Positions 21,322 to 32,886 of a stretch of 64,000 nt of DNA are shown piece by piece. Location: assembly GCA_918026815.1 (NCBI GenBank), contig CAKJVC010000162.1:87365-151364 (forward strand), written 5' to 3'. Below the pieces are notes generated by a model that did no database searches, was not told where the DNA came from, and was given only the letters and a program-made list of their open reading frames with translations. The translations under genes were made by a program, and so were the position numbers. The stretch comes from Chalara sp. BL73 (Eukaryota; Ascomycota; Leotiomycetes; Helotiales). How positions within the stretch are numbered: the first letter of the stretch is position 1; every line of letters starts with the position of its first letter.

Positions 21322-23418
21322 TCAAGAGATCCCGAAATTGATCGTGGCGATCCCGCCGCTTCGCGTCAACTCCATTGCTTCGCCGTCCATCACGCCGTAC
21401 ATATAACACTCTCCGATCAGGGTGCATTCGAACTCGACCTTGGGCATTTCTAGATATGATGGTGTTGCGGGTGCGATAGAGTTTCCCCAACTCCGTTCCT
21501 CGTAGCCGTATGCATCTTCGTCTTGAGGAGACCGCTCAGTGCTTGTTTTGGGTATAATCGCTGGCATGCTCTGGAAACTATCCAAAAGTATCTTGTCAGG
21601 TTCATGTCTTTCATCTCTGTAGTATATCTCGTCATGTTCAAATCCGTTGTCCCAATTGCCGCCTTGTTTGGCATATATTTTGCGAAGTTGTGTTAGATAT
21701 GGCTCAATGTGTACTCCTAGAGGTCTTCGTGATTGCTGGTCGCCATTCCTCTTCGGTTCGGTGTTATCTTTTGGCCTCATGACCACTGGCACACTACATC
21801 CATGGAGGATGCAAATGAGATCTCCTTTCTTTGCGTTAGAAGGAAACAACCCTGGCGCCTGATTGATCGCTGTCTTTGCAAACCTCCGATTCCATGTTGT
21901 CGCTTGTAAGCGCTGTATGAACTCGCGGGCCATAGACATTGGCTGATAGTGCCTTAGCATCATAACTTCTGTGTTAAACCCAATGGGGGATATAGCCTCC
22001 CTGAAAAGCTGTCGGCATATTCTTGGATACCAAGGGGGCGGATTGTTGCCTTTTCCGTCTCGGTCGGCGACTAATGTCCTCCAGAAAGCGTTTGGTGGTG
22101 GACTGGAATGGAAGAGGTTCCAGCCCCCGAACTCAAGCCAGCTATGAGGAATAATTCCGTGAGTTGCGACTTCACCGCCGTGACCGATCTCGTCAAGTAT
22201 GAAGCCTTCAGCCATTAGCATAGATGACGGTTCTCGATTATAGAATGTGAAATCGTCTTTGGTAGTGACTGCGGTTAATTTTCCACATGCTCTATAAGGA
22301 GACTTTCCAAGCTCTCCCACCAAAGTGTCTGCATTGACCCTGGATAAGATTCCGTATGAATCTAATCCAAAGGCTGCGGTGGTACAATCTCGTATCCAAG
22401 AAGGATTGTCCTTTTGCTTAGCGGCCCAAGGTCTACAAATGATGTCTAGCGATTCGCTTTGCTCTACAATCAGCGATACCACTTCTCTGTAAACCTCCCA
22501 AACAGGCTTGGTGTAATCCACAACTATACGTCCAGAGGCATATGTATCTTTCGCGAGAGCCAGGACAGCATAGACAATATCATGCGGCTCCGTGGCATAG
22601 AATTGATTAAGCCTTTGAACAAGGGCTTCAATTGAGACCAGCCAATGGACGACTCGTTCGCCTTTCAAATCACGGCGAAAGACATTGTTGGATACGTAGA
22701 CAAGTCCGAACACGCCTAGCCGGTTAAGGTCCTCACTGTTGATCGCACCTACCAGTAAGTCTCCAGAACGAAGAAAAATATCTTCGCACGTGGTGATCGC
22801 ATCCGCAAAGCTTTTCCAGTCTAAGCTTTTGGCACCACAGAAGATTGTGACTTTTCTTGCGAAGGCGATCTCTTGTATCACCCAGCGACGACTGAACCAA
22901 CTTCTTGTCAGTAGATTGTAAATGCTTTTCCGTCCTTTTGAGACTGCCTCCTCCCCAGTTTCAACATCAAGGATGTCTTCCAATAATTCCATTGCTACAT
23001 CAGTTGATTCGTCGCCGGTGCCCAGCCAAACCCGGACACGATCGGCTCGACCATATATTTCGGTCATTCGCATGACTTGTGCGCTTCGTTCTGACACATT
23101 TGATTGGTCAACACACAATGCATCTATCCAAAGTGTCACAGGCTTCTCAACCTCCCGGAACTGGCGCAAAGCATCATAAAGGTGTTTTGTGACTCCCACC
23201 ACCGAGACTTCATCTGCAACTTCTAAGCTGATGGAATGCGTCGCTATTGGATCACCCCAAGCATAGGACATGGCTTCATAAGATTCGCCATATTCTAAGG
23301 ACATGTGTTTCAGGATACATTCTAATTTTGCTGATCTCGGCCCTGGCCTGATGATCAAAACCCTGATCTTATCGCCCTCAAGGGGTTTATACATAGATCG
23401 GACTAGTGTCAGTGACAT
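21322..23418 (-). CDS. HET-domain (heterokaryon incompatibility) protein
   Basis: One exon of 698 codons starting at ATG 23418. The N-terminal HET domain is clear: YEAMSYAWGDP (residues about 47-57), LWIDALCVDQ (about 96-105) followed by ERSAQVMRMTEIYGRADRVRVWLG (about 110-133). The rest (about 200-698) has no repeat or NACHT/WD region that I can see and resembles the variable C-terminal part of single-domain HET proteins. HET domains trigger cell death when fungi of unlike genotype fuse. Family members are numerous and most are untested, so a function in vegetative incompatibility is plausible but not shown. It sits about 2.1 kb from a transposon, a usual setting for this fast-changing family. 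Confidence 0.9.
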   Translation of the reverse strand: MSLTLVRSMYKPLEGDKIRVLIIRPGPRSAKLECILKHMSLEYGESYEAMSYAWGDPIATHSISLEVADEVSVVGVTKHLYDALRQFREVEKPVTLWIDALCVDQSNVSERSAQVMRMTEIYGRADRVRVWLGTGDESTDVAMELLEDILDVETGEEAVSKGRKSIYNLLTRSWFSRRWVIQEIAFARKVTIFCGAKSLDWKSFADAITTCEDIFLRSGDLLVGAINSEDLNRLGVFGLVYVSNNVFRRDLKGERVVHWLVSIEALVQRLNQFYATEPHDIVYAVLALAKDTYASGRIVVDYTKPVWEVYREVVSLIVEQSESLDIICRPWAAKQKDNPSWIRDCTTAAFGLDSYGILSRVNADTLVGELGKSPYRACGKLTAVTTKDDFTFYNREPSSMLMAEGFILDEIGHGGEVATHGIIPHSWLEFGGWNLFHSSPPPNAFWRTLVADRDGKGNNPPPWYPRICRQLFREAISPIGFNTEVMMLRHYQPMSMAREFIQRLQATTWNRRFAKTAINQAPGLFPSNAKKGDLICILHGCSVPVVMRPKDNTEPKRNGDQQSRRPLGVHIEPYLTQLRKIYAKQGGNWDNGFEHDEIYYRDERHEPDKILLDSFQSMPAIIPKTSTERSPQDEDAYGYEERSWGNSIAPATPSYLEMPKVEFECTLIGECYMYGVMDGEAMELTRSGGIATINFGIS

Positions 23419-23920
23419 GGCAAACCATGCAGAGCAATCGGGAAATTGTGAGTAGGCAAGCCATCAAGCTAGATAACTGTATATGAGCTTAGCTTGCGTA
23501 ATTGTCATGAGAAGAGCGAGTGGGTGGTTACTTGGTAAGCCATACCCCTGCTTCAGCTCGGTTTAACCGCAATATCTAAAAATAATTAGATGCACCAATG
23601 AGACTGCAGAACCTTCAGTCCTACTTCTCTTTTCTGCAACTCAATCTTATAGCATATGTGGCTCCATGTTTATTCTTTTCACCCCGTATCTTTACCTAAT
23701 CTGCAACATTTTCTGAGGGATAACGATCCTGTAGAAATTGTCATTTAGAAAAGGACGAAAAGAACAAGTTACACAAAAATAATGTTTTCATTAATTCTAT
23801 ACTTGTAATTTACCCGTATTGGGTTTCGGGTTTCTTCCGTCTATTCTACTCTATGCCCGCCATCAGACACATCTTCATCTACAAAAAAGAAGAATGGTGT
23901 AAGGTCGACGTAGATTCGCT
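23419..23920. other. Intergenic region upstream of the HET gene
   Basis: About 500 bp between the start of the HET gene and the stop codon of the aminopeptidase gene; both are on the minus strand. No further feature was recognised. Confidence 0.45.
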
Positions 23921-25775
23921 CTATAGAACGAGTAGACCGTGGTACTTGGGTTGATATGGTACATTGGTTGCCGTTTCCATGGAGGTCCGCTGAGGGAAGT
24001 TCTCGAAAGAGATAGCATATGTGGCGACGGAATGTGCAACAAGCTAAATGTGGTCAGCGAGAGCTGTAAAGCAAAGATAAGGGAAAACACAAACCTTCGT
24101 GTTGATAACCCACGCGTCCAAAGCGAGATTGCTGATATCATCGCATAATTGATGGTAGCTGTTTTAGTAAACCATCAGCAATGCGTTGGTGCCGTTGACT
24201 CAAAGAGGCAAGATCCAAAAGCAGATACGACCGTTTATTTAAGGAAAATCGTTTCAACTCATGACTTACCATGGGTCAAACCAATCCCCAGCCTTTCCAC
24301 CGAAGAGTTCTTGCTCTAGATCAGTCTTGATCCCTTCGGCGCCAGTGGCAATTCCACCACCTGGAATTCCATGTCGAATGAATCCATCGTAATCACTTCG
24401 TCCATCGAACGGGATCATGGTGTAATTTAAGTCATGCTCGGTATACCATTGTTTGTAGAGTTCCCGTAACTCCTCAGAACCTACGGGGTTTGCGATATTA
24501 TTGGCATCGTATATTTGATATGCATAGTTTGGAGATGCTAGCATGTCGCTACACGTAGTGTTAGCAACGTCCTAAGACAAGGGTCTTCAGGTTGACTTAC
24601 TAGTCCATAAACAATCTGATCTTCAGGTTTTCCTCCTCGGAGAGCTGGTTCACGTAATGATCGGAACCGAGTAGACCCTCTTCTTCGGCGGCCCACCAAG
24701 CAAAACGAACACAATTGTTGACTTCATACTTGGCTAAATGTGTAGCTATTTCGAGTAAGGTAAGTGTTCCAGATCCATCGTCGTTAATTCCGGGCCCCTC
24801 TGCTACACTATCCGAATGAGCACCCAGCATTACACAGTTGTCTGGATCCCCTGATGTAGTCTGGGCAACTATGTTCGTCGTAGCAGCGTTTTCCACAATA
24901 GAATTGATATAGGCGGAAGAACCAATAGTTTCCCCAGCCTTCAGCTTCTCGAGATATTCAGCGGCATCCTCCAGCGAAAGTCCAAAAGTTGCAACGTGAA
25001 ACTTAGAAGGTGTTCCTAGAGTTCCACCGAAAAGCCCCTTCTCGTTGTTATAAATGACCGCAGCAACTATAGAAATTTTATGTCAGTGATATATAACTAC
25101 TGGTGAAAGAATCCTTACTTGCTCCAGCTTTACCAGCTAATTCAGATTTGTCACCGAACGCACAAGTGCCTCGCTTTATGAATGCTATCGAGCCATTAAT
25201 TTTGGAAGAGTAATCCGCAGCCTGGCATCCGTTGTTATCAACCAGGATCAACGGGCCAAATACAGAGTTCTTCTTTTTCGTGGGTGGAGTCAAGCTCATA
25301 GGAACCGCACTCAGAGGCTCTTTATCTCCAAGGACAAGCCTTGATTCGAAGACATTCCCAATAACAGCATTGAAAGTTTGGTTGGAAATCGTGTAATAGT
25401 CCCCTAAGCCTGCAATTGTTCTATAGATATAATCAAGAGTAGCAGTATGTCCTATTTGAAAGGTGAATTGATTAGCAAGCTGGTGCTGGAACGAGGGAAG
25501 ATTTCAGATAAGGGCTAACCTTTGCTTCCGATAACACGAGTAGGATGGTTGTACTCGTCCTTTCCGAGCTCCGCAATCTTATAAAGCTCCTTCGCGCGCT
25601 CCAGTAGGCTCTTCTCAGAAATATGACCCTCAAGGGCTGCTGAGCTAACTAGGTTCTTTGGCTTGGGTTCGATAAACGGAGTTTGGGAGTCAACACGACC
25701 AGGCAAGGGACGCTGTCCAATGGCAGTCGCTGCAGTTAAAGACCCCAGTGCTAGAAGGGAAACGAGTTGATGCAT
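23921..25775 (-). CDS. Secreted M28 aminopeptidase with PA domain
   Basis: Six exons, 25520-25775, 25119-25451, 24601-25066, 24270-24548, 24095-24158 and 23921-24043, close to 506 aa. A signal peptide covers about 1-18. A protease-associated (PA) insertion includes LILVDNNGCQAADYSSKINGSIAFIKRGTCAFGDK. The M28 zinc site is complete: GAHSDSV (His), GINDDGSG (Asp), AAEEEGLLGS (Glu pair), FDGRSDYDGF (Asp) and CYHQLCDD (His). This matches secreted or vacuolar leucine aminopeptidases (Lap2/aminopeptidase Y type) that trim N-terminal residues from peptides outside the cell. Basic-residue and Pro-rich sequence after the signal may be a propeptide. The 111-nt intron between exons 4 and 5 is the longest. 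Confidence 0.9.
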
Positions 25776-26385
25776 AGTTATACACGAAGTGAAGTTTGGT
25801 CAACTAACGCTGCTCTAAGTGTTGATGATGCATAATCTATAGCAGGAGGCTGGGAAGGCAAAGCCGTCAGCCTTGCAAAAGACCCACAAAAGAATCATAT
25901 CTCTTGGCAAGTACAACTCATGTTCGCTCATTGGTGGCGATGTGTTTGTCTTGAGCTATTATAGGATAGGTATCCTCCCGGACATGCCATGAATTCCGAA
26001 GTATAGGCACAGTCTAAGGATATCAGAACTTAAGATAAATTGATGTTCCAACTGTATACATAGAGAACTGGCACGGGACCGACCCAAAATCTCGGAATAA
26101 AGCGAACGTACTCAAACTCATGCACATAGGTATGGACAGTTTTGTTACATTAAGTATGATCTTATATACTAAATTGTTACGAGAGTAGAAGACCTCTTTT
26201 CCTGTTCCAATTAGTTTTAGAAGTCCGAATTTCATCTTTCGCCTAAGGGATGTAACGGGTGACACAGATTATTTGGACCGAAATATAGTATTTTGGAGCG
26301 CCATGTTGGATTCTGAAGAATTAGAATGTGCTGTTGGGGAACACAAAGTATGAAATATCTCAACCTGCACATGACCGAATTCTTG
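25776..26385. other. Intergenic region
   Basis: About 610 bp between two minus-strand genes: promoter of the aminopeptidase and 3' end of the PhzF-like gene. No RNA gene or repeat was recognised. Confidence 0.45.
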
Positions 26386-27366
26386 TTAGATCTCCAAGGA
26401 GCCTTCCATCACCTTAACCGCTGAACCACTGAGCAAAACCGTTTGGATTCCTCCCGCATCATCTTTGATAACTTCAACCGCAATGTCATTTCTCCTACCC
26501 ATCTCAACGCCCTGAGTAAATGCATATCGGAACGGTCCTGTTCCCGCATCCTTCGGCTCCAGAGTTGCTAGATAACATCCCAAAGCAGAAGATGCGCTCC
26601 CGGTTCCTGGGTCTTCTCTTGATGCCCACATTCGTGTGCGGTACTGTTTCCTCCCAAACTCATCCACACCTTGATCCACAAAATACATGGTACCAACCAA
26701 GCCTACCTGCCATCCTTCATCAAGATCACCTGCTTCATAGCTGCCATTTGCACCATGTTTTACTACATTCAAATTCTCTGTTGCTTTCTTGAGTGTCTCC
26801 AGATCTGGCAGGCGACTGAAGATGAAAGACATGCCTTTAACAATGCTAGTCGTCTGGGCAGGAGCGGCCGCTAAGGAGCTTTCGTAGGTCACCTTGTGAA
26901 TATGGAAGGTCTGGGGGACCACAGCCTGCACTTGGCCGGTAGTGGTATCCTTTGAGATTGGGATGCGGCCGGCTTTGGTGACGACTGCTGCGGTATCTTT
27001 ACCCAGCTCATTCAACAAAAAATGAGAAGACCCGATGGTCGGGTGCCCAGCAAACGGTACTTCCGCATAGGATGTAAAAATATCAATGGCTACGTCATTG
27101 TAAGAGCCTCCTTCAGCTGGTTGATGAAGAAATACAATCTCGGAGAGATTGAACTCCTGAGCCACCTTCTGCTTTTGTTCTTGCGTCAAATCTTTGAAAA
27201 GTCAATCTCAATTCAATACGAATCGCGAACATGAAGAAGCCTAGTGAGTTCTCAAAGGAAAAGACTTACTGGACTTTTCAACTGCTGGAACTTTCACAAT
27301 AGCCAAAGGATTACCATTGTAACGTGTAGTGGTGAACACGTCAAGTGTTGTGAAATCAAGCTTCAT
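26386..27366 (-). CDS. PhzF-family isomerase-like protein
   Basis: Two exons, 27270-27366 and 26386-27191, with a 78-nt intron, encode 300 aa from ATG 27366. The N-terminus MKLDFTTLDVFTTTRYNGNPLAIV and the internal motifs EVPFAGHPTIGSSHFLL and REDPGTGSASSALGCYL are characteristic of the PhzF fold, which has two matching diaminopimelate-epimerase-like halves. Bacterial PhzF isomerises a phenazine precursor; fungal relatives are widespread and mostly uncharacterised, and no phenazine genes are present here. Cytosolic. Length is normal for the family. Confidence 0.9.
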
Positions 27367-28554
27367 GGTGACCTTGACGTCGGAATGATTCGAGTTCAGA
27401 AAGTCGAGTTGAAAAAGGAAATTGACAAGTTCTTATCTGGAATAAATGTATCGATGCGTGTTGAGGAGATTCCTTTGAGCCAAGCGATGAATTGATATCA
27501 GTATCCAGTGAGCTCGGATTTCTTTTGGTGTTTTATATCGATTTGACTCGCATTCTGAGTCATATTTCAGCGAGCGGGGTCGGGGCTACTTCTGGTCAAA
27601 GTTTTCTACCTGTGCATAATTAATGCGAATTCATGTCCATTTACGCTTGCTCTGGAGTTTCTATATACTGGCACTTATGCAATCAGTTGTTACGCTTTCA
27701 AATTTTGTAACTGCTCCACTATTGTACTCAACAGGGCGTGAACTTAGGAATGTCATGCTCCACCAACGGAACTGCTCTAACTCTCGAGACACGTGATCAC
27801 CACTTGAGAAGATCTGAGAAGATCTGCGAAGCGAGCCTCTGAATAAGGAGTATGAGAACATTTTGGGCTATGGGGAAACATGCCTGAATGCGACTACTAC
27901 ATGGACGAAGTGCACTAACGATGGATTTGCCGTTGGGCTTCACCAAGTAGGACGGCCGTGCGTTTAGTCATTAGAATCATTTGACCGGTTCAGGACATAA
28001 TATTGGAACGCATTGAAAAGGAATAGGCTCGTAGCTAGCTGATACAATAAGGACCGTTGAGTGAAGCAATTCTCTGAACTCTAGAGGGTCAGATGGCATA
28101 GTGTGGCTTGTATAACGAATGAGGTTTCTATCAAATAGAAAAAACAGATAAATTGCTGTTGAATATAAAGACCATCTCCTCAAGACTTGCATACTGCTGA
28201 ACAAATCGATATTAATGGTCTCCAGTACCATAAAATCTGTACAGGTTCGGACTGTACGCGCCATGAGCTTCATACAAGGAAGAGAACGCACCCAAACTCA
28301 TTCATGATAGAGGTTTTCGGATTGTCTGTTTCCCAGCTGTGTTAATATAGTCGACACTTGATATTAGAACCCATGTCTTGAGAACTCTGATGCACTTAAA
28401 GCAGGACTGGTTGGGTGTAAAAAAGGTTTTCCTTCACAGATGGGTTAAGGTTATTGGCCACGCTAGCGTCCGCGCCAAGAGTCGATATTTTTGCCTGTCA
28501 TGCTCTATAATTTCCAATAAGCGCAGTCCATCTCAATTAACAAGCAACCTCTCT
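27367..28554. other. Intergenic region between PhzF gene and tRNA
   Basis: About 1.2 kb with no supported protein gene. It has a small direct repeat GAGAAGATCT near 27807-27826. Confidence 0.4.
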
Positions 28555-28626
28555 GCCCGGCTAGCTCAATCGGTAGAGCGTGAGACTCTTAATCTCAAGG
28601 TTGCGGGTTCGACCCCCGCGTTGGGC
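28555..28626 (+). tRNA. tRNA-Lys (anticodon CTT)
   Basis: 72 nt fold into a full cloverleaf: acceptor GCCCGGC with GTTGGGC (two G-T pairs), D arm GCTC...GAGC, anticodon stem TGAGA/TCTCA with loop CTCTTAA giving anticodon CTT, and T arm GCGGG TTCGACC CCCGC. A box (TAGCTCAATCGG) and B box (GGTTCGACCC) match. There is no intron. A T-run (TTTTTT, about 28665) downstream can serve as a pol III terminator. Confidence 0.95.
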
Positions 28627-30007
28627 TCAATTCCCTCCGCAGTGAGCAGTTGCTCTCTTACAAGATTTTTTGCTTTCTTTTGCTGGTAATATCTCAACTT
28701 CTTTGACATTGGACCATGAGCAGTTAAGATGCGTGCTTTTTTGCTGCCTGATGCATCCGCTCGCGTGTTATGTGGAACCTTGTAGTTATTATTCTTGTTA
28801 AGGTCTTTTAAGACCTCAACTCACAACGAAACTTTTATGCCATGTGATTCTTCTACTGTTTCTTCAATTGAGACATATATCTCCTCGCATTTTCTTTTGC
28901 TGCTGTTATTACGCATTCTTTTAACTCAAGATGACATAATGGTGTAGTTTCGAAGTAATAGCCGAGCCGGAACTTCAGATTGCGCCATCGCGGCAGTGCA
29001 TTGTAAGCGCGAAATGACCCACTATATCTGGGGCTGACGGCATGGGCTGTATCTATGGTTATATCAACCAAAACGATCCTAAAGCTAGTTCATACAGGAC
29101 ACATCAAGGCATTAACCAATTGTACGGGAATATTTAGACAGGATCTACAAATGGTAAGGATCACGATTGTGGCAGAGAAACTGTCTCAAAAGAAGATCCC
29201 TCCAGGGAAAAGGGGTAGTCAAGAGGATTGAAGGGGGTATTATCGTGGTTGTATTTCATGAAAATGCTCCCCGAACAAAAGCTAGATACAGATAGCCATA
29301 ATGGCGTAGTTTGCCCTACCTTGACCTCGCGATCTCCCCGTGACTTACTGATCTATATTCACGTTTCATCAACTAGTACTATCCTCCTCCCTAAATAGAG
29401 GTTCAAGTACAGCGGAGTCACAGGGCCGAAAGCAACCTTTCAAATGGCCAAAGACCCTTGCGGCTCCCTTGATAAGCCCTCGGAAGGCACAGTTTTCCTT
29501 GTTACACGAGCTAGCAGGTGATGGAAAAGTGGAATCAAACTCTTGATAAACAACACAACAAAAGAATCTGAATGGCCAAACCCCTAGTCAGCAAAAGCTT
29601 GGAAATAGACCTGTAGGATTGAAGTTTCAAACCTTCCTCCCTGCAAATCAGGCATCTTCACCTAAAAAGTACATGCCAAAGGGTTGACAACTACGGCTCA
29701 TAATTCCCATACTGGGCATTTCGTAGCTTTCAGCCAGTGACAACTAGCGACTGATCAAGCTGCTGTCTTTCCCAAGGCTCATAGATGGCTGGGCTGGAGG
29801 ATGAAAGACTTGTATCTCGGCATTTGGGTTCTTTTGAGGCTCAACCTTCCTTTTTCCCCACAGAACTCCTTGAGTTTCTATTCTTCGGCGCTCTGTAGAG
29901 GCTCAATCCTTCCTATGTCTCCAAGAACAGTAATCCTCAAGCTATCACCCTCAAGCTATCAGAATCCTGAGATATCCAAAAATATACGACGTATGAAGAT
30001 GATCGCG
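28627..30007. other. Intergenic region
   Basis: About 1.4 kb between the tRNA and the promoter of the secreted Lys-rich gene. The short frames here lack any recognisable feature. Confidence 0.4.
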
Positions 30008-30014
30008 TATATAA
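30008..30014 (+). promoter_or_regulatory. Candidate TATA box of the secreted Lys-tail gene
   Basis: TATATAA is 134-140 bp before ATG 30148, followed by a CT-rich leader. Inferred from sequence and position only. Confidence 0.45.
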
Positions 30015-30147
30015 GGATTGCTCACAGCTGCTCGAAGAACGGCATCAAACACACCATCTTCTCATCTCCGCAGCAGTCTCATAACACTTTCCGGCTTCCG
30101 GCTTTTCGTCTTTTCTCGTCTTTTCATAACACAATCTTCCATTCAAA

Positions 30148-30720
30148 ATGAAGTTCTCAGCATCCGCCATTCTCTTCGCAGCATCCTTGATCTCAGGAGC
30201 ATTCGCCATCCCCACAGAATATGAATCCAGCAGCATCGAAACCCGCGGAAAGAATGATTACGCAGTAACCTTTGCCAATCGGCCGGGATATCAGGACAAG
30301 ATCAAGCCATCCGACCCGCGCTACACACAATATGAAGACCTCGCCGAGAAAGCTTTGAAGCACTTTGACTGCAAGGCCGGCGGAACAGTGACGGGTGGTT
30401 TCCACCCATCCAACGGTGAAAGTGTGAATCATCTCCAGATCACACCAAATGGCAAGTGCGCGAAGGGTGTAGCAGGCAAGGAGTCGGCCAAGATCCATGC
30501 TTATGGTATTGATGACCCAGAGCGCTTCACTCAGGGTATTCCAGACAGAGTTGAAGTCGCTCCTGTGCCTGCTGAAGAGAAGAAGAGCAAGGACCCAGTT
30601 GGAGATGCTAAGCGCAAGAAGGCTGAGGAGGCTGCGAGAAAGAAGGCCGAGAAGGAGGAGGCCAAGAAGAAGAAGAAGAACGGAAGCAATACTCGCTCCG
30701 TTGAGGTCGATTTCGAGTAA
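30148..30720 (+). CDS. Small secreted protein with Lys/Glu/Ala-rich tail
   Basis: One exon, 190 aa, ATG 30148. Residues 1-20 are a strong signal peptide (SASAILFAASLISGAFA). The mature N-terminal half (about 25-130) is compact, with two cysteines (FDCKAG, GKCAKG) that could form one disulfide. The C-terminal part from about 145 is a run of Lys, Glu, Ala and Arg (KKAEEAARKKAEKEEAKKKKKN). No known domain is recognised. Size, signal peptide and unknown function fit a candidate effector or wall-associated protein, but nothing shows that directly. The tail could bind acidic polymers or form a charged helix. Confidence 0.78.
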   Translation: MKFSASAILFAASLISGAFAIPTEYESSSIETRGKNDYAVTFANRPGYQDKIKPSDPRYTQYEDLAEKALKHFDCKAGGTVTGGFHPSNGESVNHLQITPNGKCAKGVAGKESAKIHAYGIDDPERFTQGIPDRVEVAPVPAEEKKSKDPVGDAKRKKAEEAARKKAEKEEAKKKKKNGSNTRSVEVDFE

Positions 30721-31568
30721 GCGATCTATCATAAGCAGTGAATTTGAAGCATAGCGACTAGGAGTTTGGCTGCGGAGTATGACTGATGGCGTTTTGGGAA
30801 CCACTGCACCGGGCTGGTGCTTTTTGTATGGGAAATTTTTGGAATTATTGGGTCTGTATATTCGGCTTTAGCTTTGGGACATACAAAAGCATAAAACTGG
30901 CGCTAAGGAGTTAGCAAGCAATCAAGTACCTTTCATCCTTCAAAGATATCTGGCTGTTGTGAACTCTAGTGCCAGATTTTGGAATTCTTTTAAGACCCTA
31001 TTCAAAGACAGATAAGAACCACAGAGGACCACAGAAAATCTCGAGTACTAATCTCCGGGCTACTCTGTTCTCACGAAGTTCTTCAAAAGCACAACCTATA
31101 ATAACTTGGAACCCATCAGCTTAATTATGCAACCAGCGAAGGCGACAGCATTTAGGCTTCTCGAAGCAGCAATTCTACTCCAGTATTGACCTGTGGCGTC
31201 AATATATCCATAAAATTTGCAAATTCTTATTGCCTTCAGATGTATGTGCGTCGATGACCTTGAATTAAGCTTATTCCACATTAGTAAATAACGAGGTGTG
31301 AGCGTTGAAGGATTACATGAGCAGTGGGAACTGAGCCAGCCAAATCTGGAGTATTTATTTCTACTGCTACAAAATATTTAATTAACCAATAAAAAGGGTC
31401 CAAAAGTGTGAGAATCAAATAGCAAAGTAGTTTGCGATTCGGAACAAGCGCATTAAAGTTGGTTGACAGGGAACTCATGTCTCAGATAATAAGGAATTAA
31501 TGAGATAATTAAAGGACGATCGATATGGTTGGGTCATATGAGCATATTTCATTATTATAGCTTCGACT
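30721..31568. other. Convergent intergenic region
   Basis: About 850 bp between converging genes, the 3' ends of the secreted protein and VMA12 genes. No gene or repeat was recognised. Confidence 0.45.
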
Positions 31569-32573
31569 TTACCCAACTTCTATCTTACGCCTTCGAACGT
31601 TCGAGAATGATTCTTCCTCAACCTTGATCGGTGCAGAGTTGTCACCATCTTCTTCGGTGCCTCCAACCACCCAGGTTCTCACGACTTCCTTGACTTCTTT
31701 TATAGCCTTCTCCTTGCCTTTCGCTTCACCAACCCTCCGAACATACCCCAAATACACTACAACCTCGGCGATTCCAACTAACATGCTGCCACTGAAGCTC
31801 AGTGCTAGCCGCATCGGTGTGCTCCACCACTTTGCCACTATCCATATGGCAGCCGCGCACGCAAATATACTTATTAAGACGTTAAAAATGAGTGCTATCT
31901 GCCGATCTACATCTGAGTATGTTATCTCATCATCCACTTCGTTATCCAAGGGTCTCGGAGCAGAAGCAAACGCATGTGCCGCGGAGGAGAGGGGGAAGCG
32001 CTCGGCGAAAGTTTCCATGGGAGGTGGAGGATTGATCATCCGCTGATAGGACCGCTCGTCTTCCTCATGGCGGAGGCGTGCCATCAGAGCCTTGTATTCT
32101 GCTGTCTAGATTATCGTTAGCAAATAGTCGCAAATTGGATGGTGTAGATGTACCGGCTCTGGTTTTGGCTTTGGAGGAGGAACATAGACTTTAGATCCAC
32201 GCAATAAGGTATCTAGAGCGCTTGGCTCCGCCTCCAGAAATTTAAGTGCCTTCGATAAATCTATGATTTGGCCGTGAGATATCGGATTGCCTAATTTGGG
32301 GTCTGATAAAGATGGCTCAACTGCTGACTGTTTGGTGAGCCGCCTCTTCCCCGACACATCCCGATTTTGTGACTGTTCATTATCAATTGTGGCATTGGCA
32401 GAATCCTTTCCACGGTAGTCTTCTGCGGAAGCCACTTCTTTCTCGTTCGTCGCACGTGGGTGTTGCGCCGTGCCTGAAATTTTGGCAACTAGTTCTTCAC
32501 TAGGTTTTTCAGGCAGACTCTGGAGCTTCGTCAGAGCCTGTAGTATCGTTGGCGTTATCGTAAGAAGCACCAT
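31569..32573 (-). CDS. VMA12: V-ATPase assembly factor Vma12-like (TMEM199 family)
   Basis: Two exons, 32154-32573 and 31569-32105, with a 48-nt intron, encode 318 aa. The start is ATG 32573 (MVLLTITPTI), which fits the family; the frame extends a few codons upstream only through a GTG. The first 150 residues are variable. The Vma12 core follows the intron: TAEYKALMARLRHEEDERSY, then DDEITYSDVDRQIALIFNVL and two membrane segments (about ISIFACAAAIWIVAKWW and SGSMLVGIAEVVVYLGYVRR), then a basic tail. In yeast Vma12 works with Vma22 in the ER to assemble the Vo sector of the vacuolar proton pump. It is divergent with COQ1, and a 313-bp gap holds both promoters. Confidence 0.9.
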
Positions 32574-32886
32574 GTCCTCAAATATGTTCACGTCATGACA
32601 TAAAAGAGGGAGAACAAGTAGGCGTGCTCAATAACTGAAGGAAGCTTAAGCTTCGACAGAGCTGCCTTCGGCATAACATTGTTCCAGCCGAATATCGACT
32701 AGGATAATTTATCAGTCGGAAATCTACGGCATCAATATTTTGGTTTATGACCAAATATCTAAATTATTGTACCCAGAAGATCGGATAAATCCTCTTTCTT
32801 CGCGCTTGTTCTTACATCCTGAACTCAATGTTACATTCATATTTCTAAAAGGTTCTTTTGTCATCAATCCTGGGATTTGAAGTGAC
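32574..32886. promoter_or_regulatory. Bidirectional promoter region VMA12/COQ1
   Basis: 313 bp separate the start codons of two divergent housekeeping genes, so both promoters must lie here or overlap. No TATA-like motif stands out with confidence. Confidence 0.6.

Noticed and set aside
30193..30804. 203-codon minus-strand frame rich in Leu
   Set aside because: Antisense of the Lys/Glu-rich secreted protein; Leu-rich shadows of CTT/CTC runs are expected.
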